DNA from: Corydoras sp. C115
Taxonomy: Eukaryota > Chordata > Actinopteri > Siluriformes > Callichthyidae
Assembly: GCA_019802505.1 (NCBI GenBank)
Contig: JAFMOC010000158.1
Span: 420,001 to 484,000, forward strand
DNA: 64,000 nt
Reading direction: 5' to 3'
In this document: positions 23,103-32,770 of the stretch, piece after piece
Numbering within the stretch: the first letter of the stretch is position 1
Layout of the letters: the number at the start of each line of letters is the position of its first letter
Made by a program: the position numbers and the translations under genes
Notes under the pieces: generated by a model
What the model saw: only the letters and a program-made list of their open reading frames with translations
Told to the model about the DNA's origin: nothing
Database searches by the model: none

Positions 23103-23454
23103 GGGCGGCATGGTGGCTTAGTGGTTGGCATGTTCTCCTCTCGGCTCTAGGAATTCCCGGTTCGAATCCTCATCTGGGTGGAGTTTCCGTGTTCTCCCCG
23201 TGTCCGCGTGGGCTACCTCCGGTTTCCTCCCACAGTGCAAAAACAGGGATCAAGTCAATGGAGTTCTTCAAAATTGCCCCATATAGAGTGTGTTAGTGTG
23301 AGCCCAGTGATAGATTGCCCCCCTGTCCTAGGTGTATCTGCCCAGCGCCCATTACATTACATTACATTTACATACAGCGCCCGAAACGTTCTCCCCTGGA
23401 TGGGCATGGGGAACCCCCCCCACGCGACCCTAATATAGGATAAAGCGGAAGATA
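23103..23454 (+). repeat. array copy 6, long hybrid
   Basis: It keeps most of the body to cccagcgccc, then inserts attacattacattacattta, and then repeats the cagcgcccgaaacg part. The segment before the insert is thus present twice. Confidence 0.82.
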
Positions 23455-23655
23455 GTGGCACAGTGGCTTAGTGGTTGGCATGTTCTCCTCTCGGCTCTAG
23501 GAATTCCCGGTTCGAATCCCCATCTGGATGGTGTCTCCATGTTCTCCCCGTGTCCGCGTGGGCTTCCTCTGGGTTCTCCGGTTTCCTCCCACAGTCCAAA
23601 AACATGGATCAAGTCAATGGAGTTCTTCAAAATTGCCCCATATAGAGTGTGTTAG
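23455..23655 (+). repeat. array copy 7, 3'-truncated
   Basis: It runs from the head to gagtgtgttagtg, then passes into non-SINE sequence (ggactgtggcatcaaggttt, acgaaatgcac) that recurs at about 25191. Confidence 0.82.
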
Positions 23656-23716
23656 TGGACTGTGGCATCAAGGTTTGACACGAAATGCACATTTACACCT
23701 TTCTATTTTGCGAACT

Positions 23717-24196
23717 GGGCGGCATGGGGGCTTAGTGTTTAGCATGTTCTCCTCTCGGCACTAGGGATTCCCGGTTCGAATCCCCATTTGGGTGGAGTTT
23801 CCGTGTTCTCCCCGTGTCCGCATGGGCTTCCTCCGGTTTCCTCCCACAGTCTAAAAACATGGATCAAGTCAATGGATTAATTGACTTGATCCTTTATCCT
23901 CTATTAGGGTCGCGGTGGGGTTCCCCATGCCCATCCAGGGGAGAACGTCTCGGGCGCTGCGCAGATAGACCCAGGACAGGGCGCCAATCCATCGCTGGGC
24001 CAAGTCAATGGAGTTCTTCAAAATTGCCCCATATGGAGTGTGTTAGTGTGAGCCCAGTGATAGATTGCCCCCCTGTCCTAGGTGTATCTGCCCAGCGCCC
24101 ATTACATTTACATACAGCGCCCAAAACGTTCTCCCCTGGATGGGCATGGGAACCCCCCCCCCCGCACGACCCTAATATAGGATAAAGTGGAAGATA
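23717..24196 (+). repeat. array copy 8, fold-back compound
   Basis: The forward head runs to ggatcaagtcaat, then turns into the reverse strand at 23878-24000 (attgacttgatcc, ccatccaggggagaacg), then returns to forward at caagtcaatggagttc. Two strand switches in one copy. Confidence 0.82.
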
Positions 24197-24205
24197 ACGG
24201 AAGAT

Positions 24206-24400
24206 AACAGTGGCTTAGTGGTTAGCATGTTCTCCTCTCAGCGCTAGGGATTCCCTGTGCAAATCCCTATCTGGATGGAGTCTCCATGTTCTCCCCGTGT
24301 CTGTGTGGGCTTACTCCGGGTTCTCTGGTTTCCTCCCACAGTCCAAAAACATGGATCAAGTCAATGGAGTTCTTCAAAATGTGTGTGTCTGTGTGAGCCC
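24206..24400 (+). repeat. array copy 9, 3'-truncated
   Basis: The head and half of the body are present, ending at gtgtgtgtctgtgtgagccc. It is followed by the duplicated acsl3-side flank. Confidence 0.78.
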
Positions 24401-24429
24401 GACCGAACAGCATCCCGGTTTTAAGAACT

Positions 24430-24990
24430 GGGCGGCATGGGGGCTTAGTGGTTGGCATGTTCTCCTCTCGGCACTAGGGATTCCCGGTTCGAATCCCCAT
24501 CTGGATGGTGTTCTCCCCGTGTCCGCGTGGGCTTCCTCCGGGTTCTCCGGTTTCCTCCCACAGTCCAAAAACATGGATCAAGTCAATTGAGCTTTTCAAA
24601 ATTGCCCCATATAGAGTGTGTGTGAGTGAGTGTGTGCCCAGCGATAGATGCCCCCCAAAAACATGGATCAAGTCAATGGATTTCATTCATTCATATTCTT
24701 CCGCTTTATCCTCTATTAGGGTCGCGGTGGGTTCCCCATGCCCATCCAGGGGAGAACGTCTCGGGCGCTGGGCAGATAGACCCAGGACAGGGTGCCAATC
24801 CATGCTGGAGTTCTTCAAAATTGCCCCATATAGAGTGTGTTAGTGTGAGCCCAGCGATAGATTGCCCCCTTGCCCTGGGTGTATCTGCCCAGCGCCCATT
24901 ACATTTACATACAGCGCCCGAAACGTTCTCCCCTGGATGGGCATGGGGACCCCCCCCACGCGACCCTAATATAGGATAAAGCGGAAGATA
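24430..24990 (+). repeat. array copy 10, fold-back compound
   Basis: Forward SINE-A to gatagatgcccccc, a second forward piece, an inverted piece at about 24681-24805 (attcattcatattcttccgc onward), then forward again to the tail. It resembles copy 8 in design. Confidence 0.8.
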
Positions 24991-25193
24991 GTGGCACAGT
25001 GGCTTAGTGGTTGGCATGTTCTCCTCTCGGCTCTAGGAATTCCCGGTTCGAATCCCCATCTGGGTGGAGTTTCTGTGTTCTCCCCGTGTCCGCATGGGCT
25101 TCCTCCGGGTTCTCCGGTTTCCTCCCACAGCCCAAAAACATGGATCAAGTCAATGGAGTTCTTCAAAATTGCCCCATATAGAGTGTGTTAGTG
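24991..25193 (+). repeat. array copy 11, 3'-truncated
   Basis: It matches copy 7 at an offset of 1,536 bp, including the same truncation point and non-SINE flank. Confidence 0.83.
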
Positions 25194-25252
25194 GACTGTG
25201 GCATCAAGGTTTCACACGAAATGCACATTTACACCTTTCTATTTTGCGAACT

Positions 25253-25785
25253 GGGCGGCATGGGGGCTTAGTGGTTGGCATGTTCTCCTCTCAGTGCTAG
25301 GGATTCCCGGTTCGAATCCCCATCTGGGTGGAGTTTCCGTGTTCTCCCCGTGTCCGCAATGGGCTTCCTCCGGTTTCCTCCCACAGTGCAAAAACATGGA
25401 TCAAGTCAATGGATATATTGACTTGTTCCCCATCAGGGAGAACGTCTCGGGGGGCGCTGCGCAGATACACCCAGGACAGGGTGCCAATTTATCCTCTATT
25501 AGGGTTGTGAGCCCAGCGATAGTGGGGTGTATCTCCCCATGCCCATCCCCATGGGCATGGGGACCCCCCCCAACGCGACCCTAATATAGGGGAGAACGTG
25601 GCTTAGTGGTTAGCTCGGGCGCTGTTTCCTCCGGGTTCTCCGGTTTCCGCAGATACAACCCAGGATCAAGTCAGGGTTCTTCAATCCATCGCTGTGTGAG
25701 TTCTTCAAAATTGCCCCATGGGGAACCCACCCCCCCCCCCCCCCCCCCCCGCGATAGTAAAGCGGAAGATAATGAATGAATAATG
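25253..25785 (+). repeat. array copy 12, heavily scrambled
   Basis: Short SINE-A pieces in mixed order and strand: a head, a fold-back at about 25398-25440, then shuffled pieces (gcttagtggttagctcgggc, ttccgcagatacaacccagg), and a 21-bp C tract at 25730-25750. Confidence 0.75.
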
Positions 25786-25801
25786 ATATTTTGCAAACTA
25801 T

Positions 25802-26150
25802 GCGGCATGGTGGCTTAGTGGTTGGCATGTTCTCCTCTCGGCTCTAGGAATTCCCGGTTCGAATCCCCATCTGGGTTGAGTTTCCGTGTTCTCCCCGTGT
25901 CCACGTGGGCTTCATCCGGGTTCTCCGGTTTCCTCCCACAGTCCAAAAACTTGGATCAAGTCAATGGAGTTCTTCAAAATTGCGAGTGTGTTAGTGTGAG
26001 CCTAGCGATAGATTGCCCCCCTGTCCTAGGTGTATCTGCCCAGCGCCCATTACATTTACATACAGCGCCCAAAACGTTCTCCCCTGGATGGGCATGGGGA
26101 CCCCCCTCCACGCGACCCTAATAGAGAATAAAGCGTAAGATAATGGATGG
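25802..26150 (+). repeat. array copy 13, hybrid
   Basis: An intact head and body to cccagcgccc, a short attacatttaca insert, then the tail ending in ggatgg. It is followed by the first copy of the right-flank spacer. Confidence 0.85.
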
Positions 26151-26210
26151 ATTTTGCAAACTACTACATAATAAATAGTAATTAATAAATTGTAATTAAT
26201 AAATGCTGGC

Positions 26211-26565
26211 GCGGCACAGGGGCTTAGTGGTTGGCATGTTCTCCTCTCGGCTCTAGGAATTCCCGGTTCGAATCCCCATCTGGATGGTGTTCTCCCCATG
26301 TCCGCGTGGGCTTCCTCCGGGTTCTCCGGTTTCCTCCCACAGTCCAAAAACATGGATCAAGTCAATGGAGTTCTTCAAAATTGCCCCATGTAGAGTGTGT
26401 TAGTGTGAGCCCAGCGATAGATTGCCCCCCTGTCCTGGGTGTATCTGCCCAGCGCCCATTACATTACATTACATTTACATACAGCGCCTGAAACGTTCCC
26501 CCCCCCCCCCCCCCCCGGGACCCTAATATATAGGATAAAGCGGAAGATAATGGATGGATGGATGG
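26211..26565 (+). repeat. array copy 14, hybrid
   Basis: As copy 13, with a longer insert and an 18-bp C tract near 26499-26516 that replaces part of the tail. It is followed by the second spacer copy. Confidence 0.85.
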
Positions 26566-26625
26566 ATTTTGCAAACTACTACATAATAAATAGTAATTAA
26601 TAAATTGTAATTAATAAATGCTGGT

Positions 26626-26975
26626 GCGGCACAGTGGCTTAGTGGTTAGCATGTTCTCCTCTCAGCCCTAGGGATTCCCTGTGCGAATCCCCATCTGGGT
26701 GGAGTTTCCATGTTCTCCCTATGTCCGCGTGGGTTTCCTCCGGGTTCTCCGGTTTCCTCCCACAGTCCAAAAACATGGATCAAGTCAAATGAGCTTTTCA
26801 AAATTGCCCCATATAGAGTGTGTCTGTGTGAGTGAGTGTGTGCCCAGCGATAGATGCCCCCCTGTCCTGGGTGTATCTGCCCAGCGCCTGAAACGTTCTC
26901 CCCTGGATGGGCATGGGGGAACCCCTCCGCGACCTTAATATAGGATAAAGCGGAAGATAATGGATGGATGGATGG
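26626..26975 (+). repeat. array copy 15, standard SINE-A
   Basis: A full-body copy without the TTACA insert, ending in GGAT repeats. It is followed by the third spacer copy and then single-copy DNA. Confidence 0.87.
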
Positions 26976-27237
26976 ATTTTGCGAACTACTACATAATAAA
27001 TAGTAATTAATAAATTGTAATTAATAAATGCTGGTGCACTCGCTAAAAGCATGGATTCCATCACCACCGCGTCTAACTGTGTTTGCAGACGCGGAGGTAG
27101 ATAATTGGCTGTAACTGATATTGATAATGGCGTAATACATATATATATATACCATAAAAATAAATCCATTCTCAATGAAACACATACAGCATTTTTAAAG
27201 TCACATATTGGGTAATGGGTCGCAAGGTTTGTATACC

Positions 27238-27308
27238 GCGCCGCTGGTGTAGTGGTATCATGCAAGATTCCCATTCTTGCGACCCGGGTTCGATTCCCGG
27301 GCGGCGCA
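27238..27308 (+). tRNA. tRNA-Gly (CCC)
   Basis: A complete 71-nt tRNA. The acceptor stem is GCGCCGC with GCGGCGC plus A, the A box TGGTGTAGTGG and the B box GGTTCGATTCC. The anticodon stem CAAGA/TCTTG has loop TTCCCAT, so CCC decodes GGG. T runs follow at 27313-27331. It matches the vertebrate nuclear tRNA-Gly-CCC type. It lies about 200 bp past the SINE array. Confidence 0.95.
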
Positions 27309-27455
27309 CGTGTTTTTATTTCTCCCTTTTTTATGTTCTGTTTTGATGGTTGTATAGACATTTTTGTACAAATAACTTGTAGCAAAATGTATACACTTGT
27401 TTTTTTTTTTTTTTTTTTTTTTTTTACCTTAGCGTGTAAACCAGAGTTTATACTT

Positions 27456-27512
27456 GTACATTTACATTACATTTACATTTAGTCATTTAGCAGACGCTTT
27501 TATAACAAGTCA
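27456..27512 (-). repeat. SINE-B / L2 tail fragment
   Basis: The reverse complement of the SINE-B tail: tacatttacatttagtcatt and tagcagacgctttta. The TTTACATTACATTT part is the same kind of sequence inserted in the hybrid SINE-A copies. Confidence 0.7.
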
Positions 27513-27519
27513 GTAGTTA

Positions 27520-28177
27520 TGAAGAAAACCAGCTACACTGTAGAATTATCAAACCTGATTGTTATTTGATGCTGTGCCCCCCCCCACACATTTTTTTTTA
27601 ATTTATTTTTAAAATTTATTTATTTATGGTCTGTTTGGCCTAAAGCCGTCGTCCTACAAATGATCTGTTATGAGCGGAGTAAAAAAATAGTCATTGAACA
27701 ATTCGACTCAAAATGTGAACATGTCATCTTTGTGGGTGAACACATGCAACACAGGAAAAAGGTAAAAGATCTATATTTTTATCTAAACATTCTTATTCAA
27801 GTTACATTGTTGTGATTCTGATTCACCATCGAATTTAGGGTCACAAGTAAATGGATTGGATTTGTCACACTAGGTCTTGAGTCACACTAGGGCCTAAATT
27901 TGGATTTGAAGTTGTGTCGCTTGATCTAGATGGCTAAACTTGATATGCAGGCTTTCCGAGATGATTAGATTTACAAAACAAGTGAATGAAATAAAAATAA
28001 ACCACATCCTACAATAATATTAATATTAATAATATTATTTTAGCATCCTAAAATAATTGTTATATTTGTAGTTTCAAAATATTCCGATATTCAGACTTTC
28101 AAACACACGTTTGTGTATTTTCATATGCAAATATTGAATTTGTGTGCACATTGTTCAAAATGCAAACAACTTTGTCT
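27520..28177. other. intergenic stretch with nothing recognised
   Basis: AT-rich single-copy DNA between the SINE-B tail and the poly-A/AAT tract. No exon, RNA gene or repeat family was recognised. Confidence 0.5.
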
Positions 28178-28200
28178 AAAAAAAAAAAAAAAAAAAAAAA

Positions 28201-28296
<96 letters not shown>
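28178..28296. repeat. poly-A and (AAT)n microsatellite
   Basis: About 24 A followed by some 31 AAT units, joined directly to the head of a SINE-A. It is in the same position relative to the element as the TAA tract near the copy at 821-1164. Confidence 0.97.
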
Positions 28297-28298
<2 letters not shown>

Positions 28299-28655
28299 CG
28301 GTGGCTTAGTGGTTTAGCACGTTCACCTCTCAGCGCTAGGGATTCCCGGTTCGAATCCCCATCTGGGTGGAGTTTCCATGTTCTCCCCGTATCCGCGTGG
28401 GTTTCCTCCGAGTTCTCCGGTTTCCTCCCACAGTCCAAAAACATGGATCAAGTCAATTGAATTCTCAAAATTGCCCCATATAGAGTGTGTCTGTGTGAGT
28501 GAGTGTGTGCCCAGCGATGGATTGGCGCCCTGTCCTGGGTCTCTCTGCCCAGCGCCCGAGACGTTCTCCCCTGGATGGGCATGGGGAACCCCACCGTGAC
28601 CCTAATAGAGGATAAAGCGGGGGATAATGAATGAATAAATGAATAATATTAATTT
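28297..28655 (+). repeat. SINE-A copy, plus orientation
   Basis: A near-consensus copy from gacggtggcttagtgg to the gaatgaataaatgaat tail, with both Pol III boxes intact. Its first bases are replaced by the AAT tract, so no target-site duplication could be read. Confidence 0.9.
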
Positions 28656-28790
28656 CATGAAACAGTGTTGTAGTTAAACGTTTACAGTTAAATTCCGATT
28701 TTACCAATACTATCCACAAGAGGTCAGTACTGCTACAACTGTGGCTACAACACATGCCGTTTTCAAAATATTCAAGGAATAAAACTTAAG

Positions 28791-28929
28791 ATGCCCAGCG
28801 ATGGATTGGCGTCCTGTCCTGGGTGTATCTGCCCAGCGCCCGAGACGTTCTCCCCTGGATGGGCATGGGGAACCCCACCGCGACCCTAATAGAGGATAAA
28901 GCAGAAGATAATGAATGAATGAATGAATT
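28791..28929 (+). repeat. 5'-truncated SINE-A copy with target-site duplication
   Basis: Only the last 140 bp of SINE-A are present, from atgcccagcgatgg to (GAAT)n. A perfect 13-bp duplication, aataaaacttaag, lies at 28778-28790 and 28930-28942. A 5'-truncated copy with a clean duplication is the mark of target-primed reverse transcription. Confidence 0.92.
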
Positions 28930-31900
28930 AATAAAACTTAAGAACATTTTTAAATATTTAAATATTTGAGGAATAAGAAATGTGTCTTAAATTTGCCCTC
29001 TGGTTCTTATTGTAATTGTAATTAAAAACAATATTTAAGTCTAATAAATGTGAAAAGTTTGTGACCTTATTCTCTTCATAGTATGTCTGGAATATGTGGA
29101 CTTTAATTTCGAATTTAACATTTTAATGAATGTCCAGATTAAAAAAAGAAAAAGAAGAACTTGACAATCAAAATACACTGAATTGTAGCTTGAGAGCAGC
29201 TAAAATTCAAATAATGTTAACAATTCTATAAAAATTATTGAAGACATAATTTTTTATCTGTAAAGCAAAAATCTTTTGATCGGAGCTTCGGCGATTGATT
29301 AGTGATTCTCCCAAAGCAAAAAAAAAGGGTTTTCATTTTGGTTTTTAGTTTTTAGGAATTTAGGTTTCCTCTCACATTTTAATCAAAGGCTGATAAGTAA
29401 ATTGGAGATACTAAATTACCCCATGACTGGATTTCTTTAAACATATTCAGTAAAAAATAGCCACAGATGATGTTCAGCCACTTAACTGCAAAACAAACAA
29501 ACCACAATAAAGCAAACATTTAGGGAAAAAAAATTAAATAACAATATAGACTAAGTGTAAAAACTTACTGACTATAATCTGTAATCACTTGAAGAGGTTT
29601 GTATTTTTAGTCTCAAGAGTTTCATGTTGTGAAGATATCGTTTTAATCTACTGTAAACAGATGATGCACTAATTTACTGAAAGCGTTCACATGTTGGATT
29701 AGCATTCAGAAGCAGGTGAAACATCAAACTGCTGAGTATAGGGATCCTTCCTTACTGTGATAAAAAAAATGATGTTGGAGACATGCCACCAGACCTCGAG
29801 GAGCCTTCCAATTTTCAATTAAACCCAGGCAGAGGGGTTGGAGAATTAGTAGGAATTCCTTTGCGCCGCAGTAAGATGAAGGTGAAGAATGTGCTTATTG
29901 AGGCTGGGCTCGCTTTGAGCTTCTCTTGAGCTTAAAATGGTTGAGAGTAGAGAACAGGATTAGAGAACAAAAAGATCCTTCTCTGTCATCAAAGAGGATC
30001 TTCCGTGTGGCTCATCCCTGCCCTATTCTACGCCTACTGGCACATCTTAGTACAACTGAGGATGTAGTGGTGCCTTAAAAATACAGCAAAATGAGAACCA
30101 TAGAGATAATGAGACGTACATGTAAATGTATAATACAGTATAAAGGTAAATGACAAGAAAGCGATCACCATTTAAAGGCAAAGGCAAAAGTTGGGAATAG
30201 GAGAAAAGTGGCTTGTTGGTGGCTAATAAGTGGTGGGGTGCAGATTTCAAAGGTAATCTTTAACTTTAAGCCCTGCAGACAGACTGAACATCCCCTGCCG
30301 CTCATTCTCGGCAGTTGTCTGGACCAGTGTGTTGCTTTTTGCTCCAAGTGGTGCTCCATTCTTTCTGCCCCTTTGTCCCCTAGGGCATTTTAGGGGCATT
30401 ATTCATGGCCTGGCTAAGCACAGGGAGTGAAGAAGTCTTTGAATAGCCTCAAAAGAGGGCAACATCAACTCTGGACGCCTGAAAAACAAATACCTGCTTT
30501 GTGCAGACGGCTCATCACGTCGGGTCAGGGCTGCATACGTCTGCTCAATAAAAAGAAAGTCAAGGGATTGTAGTTAGCAAATACAATGGAAAAAAAGAGA
30601 TTATTTGGAGAAGGACTTGGAGTTGATATCACCTTCACTGTGATTCGTCCATTTTCTTTCCTGTTATGTTGTACTTCAATAAATATCATTACATTTACAC
30701 CTCATATACATTTAAAAAGTAAAAAGACAAAATATTAAAATTAATAAATTAATAATACAATAGATCTGATGTGATAACTATGCTACTTTCATAGAAGCAT
30801 GTGCTTTTGTATGTTTAAATGCTCAGTTTACATATTATGCAATTGTAATGCAAATTCGCCTGGAAATAGATTTTCTAAAAAAATCACTGTCACTGTATGA
30901 CTGCATTAATTTGTTAAAAAGTTAATTAATTGCATTTTTGTTGTTCTTTTAGAAGTGACCCAACATATCTGCACACTCACTCTGTCAAACCAATTATATC
31001 AGTCAGTTTCTGAAGATTCTAACTTAATTTAAAGGTTCAGGAGTAAAATGCCAGTACCTAAAATCAGGTAACAGAGAACTTGGCAGGAACTGTTTTATAC
31101 TATAATTCAATATTATAACTCAGCAGTGTTTGTTTTTATTGGGATGCACTTTAAATACAAGCTTTTCTTTTCAGAATATCTTAACTAAAAATGAATGAGG
31201 AGTTGCTGTTATGTATTCATTATTTTATCTTCAGTAAGTTGGATTGGACCCAAGAATAGTAAAAACAACACGTACAAATTTGTGTAATTATATCTGTATT
31301 ATTGATGGATAATTTATTAAGCTTAAACACATCTTATTTCATTTTTTTTTTGTAAATAGAACCTTATTACAGAGAAAGCAGTATTGGATGGTCTTAACAC
31401 ATTAATACAATATTTAAAAGTATTACATAGATATTACATCACTTCTTCACTGCAAAGGCTGGTGTTAACTTACAGGTAAATTGTACTGGGTTCATGGGTA
31501 AGGCAGACAAAGTTGTCTTCGGAGTGAAATTTGAATGTTTTTCCCAAATTGATGGTTTTCTCTGGGATCACTGGTTTCCACATACAGTCTAAAACAGGCT
31601 AGTAAGTCAAGTGGCAATGCAATGATCTCAGTTGTGAATGTTTATCTGTGTGTCTGCCCTGTGATGGACTAGCTATCTGTCAAAGAACTTGCCCTGTGTA
31701 TACAGACCTGGGTTTCAGTAGCCCTTGTGACCAAAGTTTTAAAATTTCATAATTTTGTTTTATACAATAATTTTACTTCACGCTTACAGTAGACAATAAC
31801 TTCTTTTAAGGCATTTAAGGATGAGGTTATGACCTTTACCTGAGACAATACGAAAGGTGTTGCTCTGTCTTCATTACACCCATCATTACAGATTTCACTA

Positions 31901-31954
31901 CACATTTACAGCCCATTCAAACAATACAATTTATGGCCCTATATAACTGTTAGG

Positions 31955-32175
31955 AATAAAGGCCCATCACTCCATGCACCCTCCCAGTGAACTGAGGCAG
32001 AGTTCAGATCCAATTAGAGGGGTCAGTTGTGAGCACATCCTGCTGCTGGAAGAAGACATGGGCTGGAAAAGGGTTTGGGGAGGGGGAAGAGTTGAAAGAA
32101 GAACAAGAGATAATCCCTGCCTGAGGCTGTGTTCCAAATACTTATTTCAAAAGCCTGAAATGACTGGAAGGTAAT
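31955..32175. promoter_or_regulatory. candidate conserved non-coding element
   Basis: A sharply more complex, GC-balanced block in AT-rich surroundings, with ccaattagagg (homeodomain-type core) and gagataatcc (K50 homeodomain/Otx-type). It contains a 66-codon frame, but that frame has no recognisable protein. A role as a long-range pax3 enhancer is speculation. Confidence 0.25.
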
Positions 32176-32588
32176 TTAATTATTTCAATAGGGACCTACA
32201 CCTAACAATAATTAAACACAAAGCACCAAATTAAAACAAAATGATTTTAAATAGAACCTTTTAGAATGATTTTAGATTAGATAAACAGTTTTTTTTTTTT
32301 TTTTTGTTTTATACTGTGTTTAGTTGAATTCTGAACAAAACTCACCGTATAAACACAGACGATAAAATGCCTTTAATTTCAATTGTTAGTTATATTTTGT
32401 ACAAATTAAACCATGGCACTGCTGTTCATCCTTACATAATACTTCTCACCACATAACATAACAACACTCATATAATTAAGATTAAAATATTAAGGTTCTG
32501 CAATCACCTTGCTGACCCATAATAGTAAACACATCTACTTATTGAAAAATAAATGTACAAATGCCAAAAAATTTTATATGTGTGGTGG

Positions 32589-32661
32589 TGCAAATGTTTT
32601 GGCCAATGGTGTATATATATATATAATGCCAAAAATATATATATATATATAATATATATGG

Positions 32662-32707
<46 letters not shown>

Positions 32708-32770
32708 TATACATACGTACATACATACCATTGGCCAATATATACACACCATTGGCCAAAACTTCCACTT
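32589..32770. repeat. palindromic element around (TA)n
   Basis: Perfect 16-bp inverted arms, gttttggccaatggtg at 32596-32611 and its complement at 32747-32762, bracket AT microsatellites. Two further ggccaat copies lie inside (about 32659 and 32730). Outside the arms, ggtggtgcaaat and ttgtgcacacc are loosely complementary, as expected of a small inverted-repeat transposon. Confidence 0.6.

Larger units (their letters stand above)
21574..27035. repeat. compound SINE-A array (about 15 copies or pieces)
   Basis: This 5.4-kb block is almost wholly SINE-A, nearly all in plus orientation, with repeated junctions. Single-copy flanks from both edges are duplicated inside it: the left flank cgaccgaac...ttttaagaactg occurs at 21574 and 24400, and the right flank actactacataataaatag occurs three times. 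So it grew by segmental duplication, not by many insertions. It sits between the acsl3 promoter and tRNA-Gly. Sub-units are listed separately. Confidence 0.9.

Noticed and set aside
21604..27000. CRISPR-like or tandem protein-coding array
   Set aside because: The repeats are SINE copies of 200-350 bp with Pol III boxes, in a vertebrate genome, without regular short spacers.
26798..27385. 195-residue minus-strand frame
   Set aside because: It spans SINE-A, the repeated spacer and the antisense of tRNA-Gly; it has no protein character.
28121..28444. Poly-tyrosine protein of 107 residues
   Set aside because: It is the AAT microsatellite and SINE-A read on the minus strand.
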